Source of the DNA: Oreohelix idahoensis
Lineage: Eukaryota; Mollusca; Gastropoda; Stylommatophora; Oreohelicidae
NCBI GenBank assembly: GCA_024509875.1
Contig: JAMPIV010015284.1
Location: 319,001 to 383,000 of the forward strand
Reading direction: 5' to 3'
Length of the DNA: 64,000 bases
A program made the translations under genes and the position numbers. Shown here in pieces: positions 1-12,737 of this stretch. The notes beneath the pieces are model-generated. The model ran no database searches. It was not told the origin of the DNA and saw only the letters and a list, made by a program, of their open reading frames with translations. Numbering within the stretch: the stretch's first letter is position 1; every line of letters begins with the position of its first letter.

Positions 1-981
1 GTAGATCTAAGCAAGGGATACTACCAAATACAAGTGAAACCAGAAGTTAGGAAACTGTTAGCCTTTAGTACATCGGATGGACATTACGAGTTCAATGTAC
101 TCCCATTTGGTTTAAAGAATGCTCCAAGTATCTTCTCCAGAATGATGAGGAAATTGTTGGAACCATTACAATATCCTCATATCACCAACTTCATGGATGA
201 TATTCTGATTGCTACCACTACAATCGAGGAACACATAGTAGCACTCTCCATTTTGTTAAATAGACTGAGAGAAACGGGATTGACAGCACGTCCAACTAAG
301 TGTCATATTAGATGTGAGAAATTGGAATTTTTAGGTCACACTATCTCTACAGGGCAAATGTCTCCTGACCCAAAGAATGTAGAGAAAATGAGAAAAGCGC
401 CAAGAGCACAAACTAAGAAGGATGTAAGATACTTTGTGTCACTGTGCGAGTTTTATCAGAAATCTACCCAATTTCAACTCATTATGCGCGCCAATTACCG
501 ACTTAACCAAAAAAGGTCACCGGATAAAATACAATGGACCGCGGAGTGTGAACAGGCTTATACAGAGTTGAAAAATAAGCTGACAAATAAACCTATTCTT
601 GCCCTTCCCGATCTCATACAAGAATTCGTACTAAGAACGGATGATAGCAATGTAGGCATCGGAGCAACATTACTACAGCGGGCAGACACACCGCCACATA
701 TGATTTTACCAGTAGCTTTTGCCAGTAGAAAGTTAAATACAGCTGAAAGAAATTATTCTACCGTTGAACGTGAATGCCTCGCTTTGATCTGGTCGATCAA
801 CAAATTCGCCCCTTTTCTTTACTGGAAACACTTCATTGTGGAAAGCGATCACCAGCCTTTGATGTTTTCTAAAAAATTAAATTCACGACTTTTAAGGTGG
901 AGTTTATCTCCAAATTTGTTCAATGTGGGATATATTTCAGGACGGGACAATCTTTTTAAGTCGTCATTCTATCAAAGGTGA
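1..981 (+). pseudogene. pol: RT-RNase H fragment of a Gmr1-like LTR retrotransposon
   Basis: The reading frame is open from the window edge. It enters at the RT motif VDLSKGYYQ, continues through PFGLKNAPS, the catalytic FMDD box near base 194 and LEFLGH, and then the RNase H start (LRTDDSNVGIGA, RKLNTAERNYS, ESDHQP). Reverse transcriptase copies element RNA into DNA and RNase H removes the RNA strand. It is closest to element C of this window, whose RT shares FSRMMRKLL and NFMDDIL. The copy is broken: the frame stays open, but the stretch from about base 463 to the A6 run at 509-514 matches the family only in another frame, so two indels compensate. The terminal ADFLSR-like motif is lost. 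No LTR follows. The start lies outside the window. Confidence 0.9.
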
Positions 982-1122
982 TATAGAGAGACAGAAAAGT
1001 AAGGAGAAACTGCAGCATGAGTTACCAAAAAAAAGTTAACCGTGAATGCACTGTTTTAAAGAAGAGGGTTCTGTAGCAAGATTTGGTACCTCTTGCTTTG
1101 TTTGTGAACAAATGTGTAACGC
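982..1122. other. short unassigned spacer
   Basis: No LTR end, polypurine tract or ORF is recognisable between the RT fragment and the CA tract. Confidence 0.4.
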
Positions 1123-1136
1123 CACACACACACGCA

Positions 1137-1167
<31 letters not shown>

Positions 1168-1228
1168 TCACACACACACTCACACACACACACACACTCA
1201 CACTCACACACACACACACACTCACACA
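1123..1228. repeat. (CA)n microsatellite with CG and CT interruptions
   Basis: About 105 bp of CA dinucleotides with an early block of CACG repeats and scattered CT interruptions. It creates spurious His-Thr and Val-Cys ORFs on the two strands. Confidence 0.97.
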
Positions 1229-1389
1229 GTGCAGGAATAACACGCGAAGGATCTTGCTTTGAAGTTTGAAGAAGGCGGAAAATTGTGAATTACGTTCAGC
1301 CCGACGGTATTTATGAAGGTAGGAAATAGCGTATATAGGAATGGCCGACTTTACAAGTTTGCATTTACTGGAAAAAAAATTTAAAGCTA

Positions 1390-2729
1390 CGAGAAGCGTT
1401 CAGAAAGTAATGCACCACATCATTATTCTCAGGAGCTGTTTATTCACAAAGCATGAAATTTATACACAATATACATGGATATGTCATGTAAACATTGGTA
1501 TTATTCAACATAATCCCCATCAACTTGTACGGCTTTATGCCAGCGCGAAACAAGTGCATGTATTCCTAGCCCGTACCAGATTTTGTCTTGATCATGTAAC
1601 CATTTCTTCGCTGCATGAATCACTTCTTCGTCATCTTCAAACCTTGTCCCACGGAGTGCATCTTTAAGCGAACCAAATAGATGAAAATCAGAGGGTGCCA
1701 AATCGGGACTATAGGGTGGATGGGGTAGTACAGTCCAACCCAATTTGGTGATTGCTTCTCGTGTTGCCAGAATTGTGTGAGGGCGCGCATTGTCGTGAAG
1801 GAGAAGCAGGTCTGCTGGATTCTTGTGCGGCCGAACTCTGCGAAAACGTTGATTGAATTTTTTTCAATGTCTTAATGTAAGCTTGCGAATTGATTGTCTC
1901 TCCTCTTGGCGTAACGTCCAAAAGAATCACACCTTCAATGACCCAAAAGACAGTGATCATGACCTTTCCAGCTGAAGGAATTGCGTTGAATTTCTTTCTT
2001 CGTGGTGATTGCGGATGATGCAATTCCATTGACTGTCTTTTTGTCTCAGGTTCAAAATGATGTGCCCAGGTTTCGTCACCTGTAACGATCTTAGCCATAA
2101 AGTTCTCTCCATCAACATTGAAACGCTCCAACAATTCAGAAGAAATTGCTTTCCTTTGCAATCGGTGGTCATTTGTGAGACTTCGAGAAACCCATATTGC
2201 GCAAACCTTAGAAAATCCTAGAGTTTTTATAACTGCATTTGCACTACCAATGCTGACTGACAGCTGTAAGGCCAATTGTTGAGTAGTGATTCGCCTATCA
2301 GTAAGAATAATGCCCTCAGCGCATTTCAACATTTCTGCGTTGGTGGCTGTGGCAGGGCGTCCACAGCGTCGCCGTTAAAGCAGCTCCGTATCTCCACTTC
2401 CTGATTCTTTGATTCTCTGAACCCAGCGACTGACTGTACTCCTGTCGACTGCAAAACTTCCATACACATCAGATAGACGTTTGTGAATATTCACAAAAGT
2501 TTCCTTCTCTGCAACGAGAAATTCTATCACAATTCGCTGTTTATAACGCAAGTTGCTAACACGCTCCATTTCAACGATTTAGCGCAGCTGTATTATTTAG
2601 CCGGTTGCGGTGCGATTTGGTGCACACAATTGGCATATGCCATATTTGAAGTGTGCAAAACTTCATGCTTCTATCTTCATTATTAGCTGAGAAAAACGAT
2701 GTGGTGCATTACTTTCTGAACGCCCCTCG
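1390..2729 (-). mobile_element. mariner element with complete 32-bp inverted repeats
   Basis: Inverted terminal repeats lie at 1390-1421 and 2698-2729. I see two mismatches in 32 positions; the inner 26 bp are perfect (left arm inner part GCGTTCAGAAAGTAATGCAC). A TA dinucleotide flanks each end (1388-1389 and 2730-2731), the target duplication of Tc1/mariner elements. The body is a minus-strand transposase. At 1340 bp the element is full length for mariner. Confidence 0.95.
1504..2569 (-). pseudogene. mariner DD34D transposase, broken
   Basis: Cut-and-paste DNA transposase. The N-terminus (MERVSNLRYKQRIVIEF) is the HTH DNA-binding domain of the mariner family. The catalytic domain shows VTGDETW (first Asp), HDNARPH (second Asp) and SPDLAPSD, whose last Asp lies 34 residues after the second, giving DD34D. 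Two lesions are visible: an in-frame TAA at 2375-2377 and a frame change at the A7 run 1858-1864, where one extra A accounts for the shift. With intact TIRs and TA duplication this is a full-length but inactive or nearly inactive copy. The length is about 350 codons, normal for mariner. Confidence 0.93.
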
Positions 2730-2731
2730 TA

Positions 2732-3083
2732 CAAGAGCAAGCCTGGTTGTAATACATTTCAATAATAATAATTCACCAAAGGAGATAGACTATGAATTAT
2801 ATCCAAAAGGATATTATTCAAATATAAATAGTTTTAAAAATAATTAATTTTTTTCACCGTCATCATATCTGCTAAAAGTTAGCTAATAATCTTTAAAAAT
2901 TTATTATAATTACATGCATAAATGGATTGCAATAAAACTAGGATAGAATAAAAGCCTCATATTGGGAAAATGAAAGGATACATAGGAAGGAAGGAAGGAT
3001 ATAAGGGTGTAGTGAAAAGAAGAGAAAACAAGTACAGAAAAAGCACAGATCGCCTCAAAATCGCCTCAAACCAGGAGATGAAA
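2732..3083. other. AT-rich spacer, nothing recognised
   Basis: AT-rich DNA with short GGAA runs near 2985-3000. I see no gene, repeat end or RNA. Confidence 0.4.
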
Positions 3084-3830
3084 CGATAACTTTATGGGTC
3101 CGTTTCTTTTTGTACCTGTTGATAGAACTCGTCCTTGATCTCTTCTTCACTGTCGTTTGTTGGTGTATAGCATTGTATAATTGTGGCGTTGGTGAACCTC
3201 CCTCTCAGTCTTGCTCTTATCAGTCTGTTGTTAATGGGTTTCCATTCCAGTAAAGACCTTTACATTCCTTTCTTCAGGATAATGGCTACAGCTTCGTTGT
3301 GCTGACCATCCTCTCTACCAGAATAAAGTACTGTTTCCCCTGTAGCTGTTTTTATGCTCCCCTTACCTGTCCATCTGCTCTCGCTTATTCCCAGGATATG
3401 TATCTTGTAGTTCCTCATCTCTGCTGTGATTTGTCTCAGCTTGCATGCCTCATTCATAGTTCTGACGTTCCAAAAACCAATTCTGGTTTCGTGTTTTGCG
3501 GTTGGGGCATCTGTTTTCATGCCTGTGGCTTCCTTTCGGCTTTCACCACTGTCAGTCATACGAGCCTGAGACTCCGGATGTCCGTCCCGCAGCAGAGTTT
3601 TTCCATTTATTGTTGTTTCCGTAATATGTGCGAATTTTTACATAGACAGGTGTGTCAGCCCTGTGCTAAAACCCCAACCTGGAGGACCAGAGTACCAGCT
3701 TTTGTCTGACCCCTACCCACGCAGACCAGTCCAGCTTGGTTGAACCTACCAGGAGTAAATCTCCCACTTGCATAGCTCTGGGGATTGTCAGGGTACACAA
3801 GCTGCCATACCGCTACAAGGTATAGGTACC
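3084..3830 (-). pseudogene. LINE 5' region and APE-type endonuclease fragment
   Basis: Read on the minus strand, the protein has the N-terminal half of an exonuclease-endonuclease-phosphatase domain: RIGFWNVRTMNE, HILGISESRW, ATGETVLYSGR, HNEAVAIILKKGM and, after a frame change near 3260, IIQCYTPTNDSEEE. This is the target-nicking endonuclease of non-LTR retrotransposons, often annotated in animal genomes as craniofacial development protein 2-like. The stretch up to about 3830 looks like the leader of the same LINE. The RT part is missing; the homology stops near 3084 after about 150 residues. Confidence 0.85.
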
Positions 3831-5562
3831 ATTGATGGCAGGTTTATACGCTATGGTCTACAAAATTCACTCTACAGTAAAGAACATAATATATACGTTA
3901 ATCTATTCTAAGAGGAACAGCATTAGAAAAAAAAACTTGCCCAAATAATACAAAGTTAGTACATGGGTTATTCAATGGAAGAATTATTCATCCAGCATTC
4001 TCTCGCGCTGACAACCTGTGATCACAAATCAGTCTCTCTCTCTTACCTAAATAGGTTCCTTTCACAACATCTGCAACAATTTCTAAGGTACACCCAGCCA
4101 ATCCAAGGTTGGTGTTCTTGGCGAATCAAGCCCCAGTTTCTCCAAAGACTAATTAATCAAAATGTTGGGAAACGTATTATTCACTGTTGACAGTAGGATG
4201 CTGGTAAATGCTGGTAAATGTAATTTTCACATGTTTTTGTCCAGGTATATCTTTAAATATAATTAGGACCAATCTTCTTCACATCACAGTAGTCGATATA
4301 CAGGTAATGTCAAATATTTGATTTAGTCACTTAGAATAGCTTATATCACTTGGGAACGAATGTGTTACAATTTATTCTTAATATTCTTAGGGTTGGTACT
4401 GGGTGTTAACAAAAATCAATCATCATGAATTATAAATAAATACATATTCCGTCAATACTCATGATGAATCAGTGCATTTACTTAGTTATTTTGAAATATT
4501 ATCTGACTGGCTACTAGCAGAAATTAAATTTATGTTATAGCTGGAAGAGTTTAGCTAGAAATATTATTTATGTCTTTCTGCTTTCCACGGCAACACAGGG
4601 AAACGTAGAGAATTATGATGACGATTAAACTAGTAAATCACTCTGCACAAAATCTTAGAGAAATATAATCGACGATTTACCACTTAATCACTCAAAACTA
4701 CTAGTCTAGTATTTACCTCAACACAGAACTACTAAGACTTTCCTCCAACGAAAACTAAGAAATTCACTTAATACAAGTTATTCTAGAATCGAAGCTAGCT
4801 GTCTAGAGAAATCTGTGAGGTACTGGATAAATTTTTAGTTAGAAGGCTGTGATATATATACTAAATATAAAAGGGAATAGATTACATTATTACCTAAAAC
4901 CAGACTCTGCCAGACTATCTGACAGATGTTGGCACATACGGGAAAAAACTCTGCTCAATTTCTAGACATGAAAGAAATCTACATGTTGTTACCGCTGCAG
5001 ACCCGAGCACCGAAGGAACAGTCTCTCTTAGATGCTGCGTAACATGTTTGACCAGACCGTGCGAGATTTCTTCTATAGAAAAATCACTCTAATTGCCATC
5101 TGCAGATGTGGTCATAAAACGAAATATAGCGAGCCCGTCTTTGATCTGGCAATTCGCCGTGTTTTAATTACCTTTCCAGCGACCAGTTCAGGGGAAGATA
5201 ATAGCGATTGTCTGCCCCTTTGATCGCTGTCCGATCCTATTACAACGATTTTCGGTCGCTGGTGTAAAAATATACAGCTCACGTTAGCTAATCGGTCTCT
5301 GGTAAATTCTCATCAAAGAAATATCGACCAGCAAATAAAATGTGTGCTAAATTAGAAAAAGGGCAGATATCTGAGTATTAGGAGGTTTTGGGTTAACCAA
5401 TAGGCGTAGGCGACGGCTAAGTAAAAGTAAAATGTAGATAAAGAAGATAGATAATATGAAATGTATTATCATAATCTGTCACACTTATATATGGTTGAAA
5501 TGGTGTTGAATTTCTAGTCTATTTCTTCAGTCGATGTCTTGTGAAGCAAGAAAAAGATTTTC
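3831..5562. other. non-coding stretch with traces of a diverged B-type LTR
   Basis: No convincing ORF. At 4411-4600 the order of short blocks matches the LTR of element B (right copy 36371-36560): CATGAAT, TATTCCGTCAA, ACTCATGA, later AAATT..ATTATAGCT-like and TCTGCTTTCCAC. Weaker likeness is seen around 4110-4140 (CTTGGCGAATCAAGCCCCAG) and 5430-5490. I infer a strongly decayed LTR of the B family, boundaries unknown. Confidence 0.5.
4420..4467. repeat. hairpin shared with the element B LTR
   Basis: A 9-bp stem TCATCATGA / TCATGATGA encloses a 30-nt loop containing TATTCCGTCAA. The B LTRs have the same hairpin with stem CCTCATGA / TCATGAGG and the same loop length. Confidence 0.6.
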
Positions 5563-6010
5563 GAATGTCAGGACAATGAACGAGACGGGAAAACTAAAAC
5601 ACGTCACAGCGGAAATGAGAAACTATAGATTACACATTCTAGGGATAAGCGAGAGCAGATAGACAGGGACTGGAAAAGTTAAGACAGCAACAGGAGAAAC
5701 AGTACTTTACTCTGGCAGAGAGGATGGACAGCACAATGAAGGTGTAGCCTTTATTCTACAGAAGGGAATAGAAAGGTCATTACTAAAATGGAAAGCCATT
5801 AACAGCAGACTGATAAGAATATGTTTGAGAGGGAGATTCCCCAACATTACAATAATACAATGCTACGCACCAACAAATGACAGCGACGAAGAGGTCAAGG
5901 ATGAATTCTATCAACAACTGCAAAAAGAAATGGAAGACACACCTAGATACGATCTTATCGTAGTAATAGGAGACCTCGATGCGAACGTTGAAACAAAAAT
6001 ATGCCAATAG
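5563..6010 (+). pseudogene. LINE APE-type endonuclease fragment, second copy
   Basis: Same family as the fragment at 3084-3830 but on the plus strand. The reading has VRTMNETGKLKHVTAEM, HILGISESR, an in-frame TAG, then TATGETVLYSGRE, IIQCYAPTNDSDEE and a VVIGDLDANV motif, the catalytic Asp strand of APE-type nucleases (family form GDLNA). It starts abruptly at about 5563 and ends at a stop at 6008-6010, so both ends are truncated. No RT follows. It is a dead 5' fragment. Confidence 0.85.
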
Positions 6011-6235
6011 CATAAAATGCACAGATGTGTAGAACGAAGTGACCCGCTCTTGATTCTACCAAACAACACCAGCGATACTTTTAGTTTTGGTTAAGCGTCC
6101 CCTGATTGACAGCTCCTGACATCCGGGTCAACTAATTGTGCAGCGAACTTTAGTTTGTAATTATTAAATGTGAGAAAATATCTATGTACATCCTCGTTTG
6201 TACGTTTTAAATTAGCTTTCTTGTTTTATTATATA

Positions 6236-7754
6236 GACTGTTCAAAAAAAGAAACTCAACTTTTTTGGTGTTACTTTTATAAAAGATATTCGCTGATTGG
6301 ACATCAGTCAACCTATTGACTGTGTCCAGCTGGTCATTAACTTCTCGTGGTTACCTGAATTGTACTCACCTCATGATTCGTGGGGTCATGAAAAAGGTCA
6401 AGGTCAAAACAACATTTTTGACAATAACTCGTGACAGGTTCGTGAGAATCCCGTGAAACTTACTGAACACAAAACTCTCTGACCATATTATTGAATGCCT
6501 ATAAAAGATTGACGCTCCTCGAATAAATTCAGTTGAAAATGTAATGCGCAAGTATGGCTCATCTCACTACAGAACAACGACTCATCATCATTGGACGTTT
6601 ACAGACTGGACAGTCACAAAGTGTAGTGGCCAGACAATTTAATGTGGTTAGAAGCAACATTAGTCGCCTTTGGAGGCGATTTCAAGAAACTGGCTCAGTG
6701 GCAGACCGGCCGCGCAGTGGAAGACCCAGAGTCACAACTCCTGCCGAAGACCGCTTCATACGGCTGCGTCACCTCAGGAATCGACTTGCATCTGCGTCCT
6801 CCACAGTCCAGTCAATGTCAGCAGCTCGTCGAATTTCAGATCAAACGGTCAGGAACCGGCTGCACGACTCTGGTCTGTGGGCTAGAAGACCCTACAAAGA
6901 TCCTGTTCTTACGGACCGGCATCGCCAGAACCGACTGCAGTGGGCGAACCAGCATCGTCAATGGACCGTTGGGAATGACTGGAGACGGGTTTGGTTTAGT
7001 GATGAATCATTTTTTGTGCTCCAGCGACACGATAGACGGAGAAGAGTTTACCGCAGAGTCCATGAGCAATACGCCCAGAACAGCGTTGATGAGGCGCCTC
7101 CACATGGTGGTGGAGGTGTACTGATGTGGGGGCGATCAACTTCATGGGAAGAAGGGACCTGGTGCAAATTGAAGGACGCATGAATGCCCAACGATACGTT
7201 GCTGAAATTCTTCGTCCTCACGTCCTTCCACTTCTGGCTGCACGAGGGTCGATATTTCAGCAGGATAACGCTCGACCTCATGTGGCACAACTCACCACCC
7301 AGTTTCTCGCTGACAACAACGTCCAGATCATTCCGTGGCCAGGCATGTCATCAGACACGAACCCCATAGAACACTTATGGGATGAACTCGACAGACGATT
7401 CCGCCAGCGAGACGTGGCTCCAGCCAATTTCCGACAGTTGTCTCTTGCACTGCAGGAAGAGTGGGCAGCCATCCCACAACAACAGATCCAACGGCTTATC
7501 GGATCCATGTCAAGGAAATGTCGTTCTCTGATAGAGGCCAGAGGAGGCCATACATCTTACTGAAATGGAGGCCTCAGTCGCAAAGAATAAAAGTCCAAAC
7601 CAAATTTAATGAACATCATTTCATTGTTAAAGTCTGAAAGTTTCTTCATGCCAAGATTGAAATATTAATGCCGTAAAATAAAATTTTGGTACAAGTTTGA
7701 AATTTTGTGTCCATTATCACTGCAATAATGTTGCGTTTCTTTTTTTGAACAGTA
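6236..7754 (+). mobile_element. Tc1-type DNA transposon
   Basis: Inverted ends CTGTTCAAAAAAAGAAAC... start at about 6238 and return in reverse complement at about 7730-7752. TA dinucleotides flank both sides. The body holds a Tc1-type transposase. A second copy starts at 63343. Exact end bases are uncertain by 1-2 nt because the flanks are TA-rich. Confidence 0.9.
6554..7563 (+). pseudogene. Tc1-type DD34E transposase with one frameshift
   Basis: Starts MAHLTTEQRLIIIGRL, a paired-like HTH domain (residues 1-60), then a second HTH with the basic GRPR motif. Catalytic residues are the Asp of WFSDESFF, the Asp of QQDNARPH and the Glu of NPIEHLW, 34 residues apart, giving DD34E. The frame changes at about 7128-7131, in the stretch that reads VLMWG. 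The second copy at the right window edge is open there, so this copy has lost one base. The total of about 335 codons is normal for Tc1. The start is the first ATG in frame after the left TIR and leader. Confidence 0.92.
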
Positions 7755-8178
7755 TATATTTGACCTTATTATCTAAAGCAATGCGCCCGGCGGAGCATGC
7801 GGCCCTGTTGTATTGTTCACTAATTCTCAATTATATGTTAGCTTTCAGTTTTATAATGTTAAGCTATATATTATCGGAAGCAATGCTGCAGATCAAGAAT
7901 ACAGCCATTGCACGGTCACGCATGGAATAGGCATACATTTCAGCGACGAAAGTTTAAGGAAACGGAGGCGTAACAAAAAAGTGACGCTTTGGGGCGTGTC
8001 TACACCGTCTACCCCAATAACGCTGAATGTTGTTACTTGCGGTTGTTACTCCACGTTGTTAAAGGCCTTACTTCTATTGAAAACTTAAGAACAGTTCAAT
8101 GTGTCCCACATCCTACGTTTCAGACAGGGTGTAACGCATTGGGTGTAATGGAAGATGATGCTCATTGGAATAATGTAC
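7755..8178. other. unassigned spacer
   Basis: Several overlapping short ORFs occur but none resembles a known family. No repeat boundary apart from the flanking Tc1 and SINE. Confidence 0.4.
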
Positions 8179-8440
8179 GGGAGCCGCGCTGGTGTAATGG
8201 CTACGGTGTTGTACTGGCGACCAGGTTTTCATGGTTCAAACCCGCGCGTCAGCGTTTGAAGAAATGTTTACGACCAGAAATTTGACTGAATAACCTGAAC
8301 GGCTCCTGCACATAAATCCCGTGTGGATGGGAAGGAGCGAAGCTCCTGACCGGGTTGGAAGGAAAGTCCACTGACCCCCCAGCCTCGCAATGACATGTCA
8401 TTGGGCCAAAAGAGCTGGAAAGCTCGAGTTCCGCTGGTTA
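8179..8440 (+). mobile_element. tRNA-derived SINE, copy 1
   Basis: The head begins GGGAGCCGCGCTGG and has an RNA polymerase III A box (TGGTGTAATGG at about 8190) and a B box (GGTTCAAACCC at about 8232). The body continues to CCGCTGGTTA and shares its whole length with the copy at 14322. Both are on the plus strand and about 260 bp. The A-rich tail here is weak (GAGGAGGAATAA). Confidence 0.85.
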
Positions 8441-8569
8441 GAGGAGGAATAATGTACTGCAGGATGCTGCATTTGTCCAGTTCACCTTCATAGCGTAAGT
8501 ATTTGTTTGCCATTATTTTGGTATTTTACCACGTATCTGATCCACTATCTCTGTTGCTTTCATACAGAG

Positions 8570-10375
<1,806 letters not shown>

Positions 10376-10388
10376 TATATATATATAA

Positions 10389-10398
10389 ATTTTGAGAT

Positions 10399-10444
<46 letters not shown>

Positions 10445-10474
10445 TATATATATATATATATGTCATCTCAAAAT
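10389..10474. repeat. second inverted repeat around (CA)n and (TA)n
   Basis: ATTTTGAGATGACA at 10389-10402 returns as TGTCATCTCAAAAT at 10461-10474. Between them are (CA)n at 10401-10441 and a short (TA)n. Helitron 2 starts 5 bp further on. Confidence 0.9.
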
Positions 10475-10733
10475 CCATGTCTCGCCGTTTGTACGTCGTT
10501 TACATCAAAGAGATGCAACTGTGGTTGAAAGTTAGACATTAATTGTATTGTTTCCCTTATATGTACTCTCCCGAAAATAGTAACACTCAAAGAAGAAAAG
10601 TCGGCGTAGAACCCAGTTTCATTCTCGAAATGGATTTAACTCTTCATTTTGTTAAAAATAACCTTAAAGTGTAAGTTTTTGATTGTTTCTTCAAGACAAA
10701 ATTTTAATTTAAAGTATTGCAGACTTATTATTA

Positions 10734-11028
10734 TGGATCAAAATGATCACATGGCTGCAAAACAAGCTGCATATCCTACGAGGAAGAGATGATCGCGTCA
10801 ATCACAACGAGCAAGCGGACTCTAGAAGAAGCAACAATACGACGACAACATGAAGCGGCACAAAGACAAGCACAGCGTCAGTCACAGCGAGCAAATCAGT
10901 CTGCAGAAGAGCATCAATCTAAACGCGCTGCAGAAGCTGTTCGCATTCGTGAGTTAAGAGTATCACAACGTGCAAAGGAGACTTCAGAAGAAGCAACCGA
11001 ACGTAGAGCAGCAGCTGCACGCAGTTGA
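10734..11028 (+). pseudogene. Helitron N-terminal basic repeat region
   Basis: An ATG at 10734 opens MDQNDHMAAKQAAYPTRKR and then stops. After one frame change the ORF at 10789-11028 continues with Arg/Gln/Glu-rich repeats (RQSQRANQSAEEHQSKRAAE, RAKETSEEATERR). This is typical of the N-terminal region of Helitron proteins, a charged coiled region before the Rep domain. No Rep HUH motif follows; the sequence jumps to the helicase C-terminus. Confidence 0.7.
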
Positions 11029-11591
11029 TTTCCCAACCGAGTACCTTTACGAGCAGTGCCAGTTAGGAATGCCACCGCATTTGCTGAAATTAAAGGTTGC
11101 TGCAATTATCATGCTATTGCAAAATCTGAACGCAAAAAAACCGACTATTGAATGGCACTCGTTTGGTCACAAAAGTCTTGCACTGGAATTCGATTGATGC
11201 AGAAATTATCTCTGGCAGTAATAAGGTAGAAAGAGTCTTAATTCCTTGCATTGACTTAGAAGCGATCGAGCGCGAATTACCATTTAGGATGCGACGTCAT
11301 CAATTCCCACTGATTTTAGCATTTGCAATGACCATCTATAAGGCGCAAGGACAATCTCTTGATCAGGTAGGAGTTTTCCTTCCTGAACCTGTTTTCGGAC
11401 ACGGCCACCTCTATATCGCCCTCACCCGTGGAACAAATCATGAAAACTTGAAAGTTTTTGTTAAAAACGCTTTTATCAGGGTACATTCTTTGAAACAAAT
11501 CCACGCACTTTCACAAACAATGTTGTCATCAAAGAACTTTTATATTGAATTAAAAAATATTTTTAAAATATACCCGTATTATAGTTTTTGA
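11029..11591 (+). pseudogene. Helitron helicase C-terminal segment
   Basis: Reads FPTEYLYEQCQLGMPPH, LKLKVAAIIMLLQNLNAKK and, after a frame change near an A7 run at about 11132, NGTRLVTKV, ELPFRMRRHQFPLILAFAMT, KAQGQSLDQVGVFL and HGHLYIALTRGTN. These are helicase motifs V and VI of Pif1-type Helitron helicases; they couple ATP hydrolysis to DNA unwinding. The final ORF 11148-11591 is open. The ATPase motifs I-IV are missing, so the fragment cannot work alone. Confidence 0.88.
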
Positions 11592-11625
11592 TTTGCTTCC
11601 GTCATTATTGACGAGTTATTGCTAG

Positions 11626-11849
11626 TATTCCCATTCGCAACTAACATAATTACCGATGTTCGTTACGTCGGTAGGTCTCACTCAAAATAGTAACTCGCGC
11701 CAGAAAAAAAGTGCGCAACGCACGGTGTGCAACTTGCGCGGCGTGGGTGTTATATAAAACAAATACTTTGGTTTTTTTGTTTTTCTTTAATTCTTTCACG
11801 AAATTAGTCGCGCTCGACAAAGAAAAAGTGCGTAAAATTTGGTGTGCAT
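11626..11849. other. spacer with a degenerate internal duplication
   Basis: About 50 bp around 11675-11735 (AGTAACTCGCGCCAGA...GTGTGCAACTTG) recur in weaker form at 11800-11849 (AGTCGCGCTCGACAAAGA...GTGTGCATGAG). No gene seen. Confidence 0.45.
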
Positions 11850-11980
11850 GAGCCCTCACCCGTGGAACAAATCATGAAAACTTGAAAGTTTTTATTAAAC
11901 ACTCTTATCAGGGAACACTCTTTGAAAACAATCCATGCACTTTCACACGAAATGTTGTCATCAAAGAACTTTTAAATTGA
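11850..11980 (+). repeat. partial second copy of the Helitron 2 3' part
   Basis: Matches 11421-11558 (GCCCTCACCCGTGGAACAAA, GAAAACTTGAAAGTTTTT, TGTTGTCATCAAAGAACTTT) with scattered differences. It covers the RG-TNHENLK end of the helicase ORF and the bases after it, in the same orientation. Confidence 0.9.
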
Positions 11981-12018
11981 ATCTTTCTTCTTTCTTTCTT
12001 CTTTCTTTCTTCTTTCTT
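11981..12018. repeat. pyrimidine microsatellite
   Basis: Three to four units of TTTCTTTCTTC directly follow the duplicated Helitron segment. Confidence 0.9.
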
Positions 12019-12665
12019 AATAGGAACCTCTTGTACCCCGTAAATAGGATGTAGAGGTGACCCAAAGAGCACAAGGCTCTCAGGCAAAACATGTAACCAA
12101 AGTGTTTGACAAACTGGTGATTAGCCCATTGTGTCAGAACTTGCCCTCAAGATTGCATTTTATCGCTATGACACCATCGATCCTTCCTGGTCAATTCCAG
12201 CTCAAACGGACAGAGCCTCTTATACCCGAAGGTGTCGAGGGATGCCCCTTCCTCTTCTGCCCAAATGCATTTATAGAGGAATACTCAGGACCCGAAGGTC
12301 TGAGAAAAATGCCGGACAAGGTGAGCAAAATCTGAAACGAACACATCGATCTGCCCTGTTTCTTAGAACTGGGAGAGCCCAATAGTAGGTGTACCATACA
12401 CAGTCAATCAAGACAGAAGTTCGCATGTACTTTAAAAATAAAGTGGATACAGCAGGCAAAACTAAGAAAAGGAGATAAATATTTTTTGTCAGCTTTTTTC
12501 ATCTTTCGTTACCGAAATCCAACACCTTCCAAAAAAAAAAAATATGTGAGTTTAGATCCCTTGTCCTTAATATAAAGAACTGACTTTGTGCTGTTTTTGC
12601 ATATCCTAACTTCCTACCAGAAGGAAGAATATGAGTTGATTAAATCGAATCTAAAAATATATAAT
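12019..12665. other. unassigned stretch with an unrecognised 92-codon ORF
   Basis: An open frame at 12057-12335 (MTQRAQGSQAKHV...) and an overlapping one at 12131-12385 are more GC-rich than the surroundings, but neither resembles a family I know. I do not call a gene. An A11 run ends near 12542. Confidence 0.25.
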
Positions 12666-12737
12666 TCTCGCCGTGTGTACGTTGGTCACAACTGAGGAAT
12701 GCAACCGTGTTGAAAAAATTGTATTGTTTCCATTATA

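Larger units (their letters stand above)
10480..11625 (+). mobile_element. Helitron 2: internally deleted copy with both ends
   Basis: The 5' end TCTCGCCGTTTGTACG at 10480 is shared with Helitron 3 (12666). The 3' end has a hairpin (CGTCA, loop TTAT, TGACG) at about 11600-11612, then GAGTTATTG and CTAG at 11622-11625, followed by T. Between the ends are only the first and last parts of the Helitron protein, so the Rep nuclease and most of the helicase are deleted. Confidence 0.85.

Noticed and set aside
1022..1243. Val-Cys and His-Thr ORFs over the CA tract
   Set aside because: Microsatellite translation on both strands.
8179..8252. Functional tRNA gene
   Set aside because: A and B boxes are present, but the acceptor stem does not close and the sequence continues into a 260-bp unit present twice: a SINE.
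12057..12385. Host exon at 12057-12385
   Set aside because: Two overlapping frames look equally plausible, no splice sites or homology could be supported.
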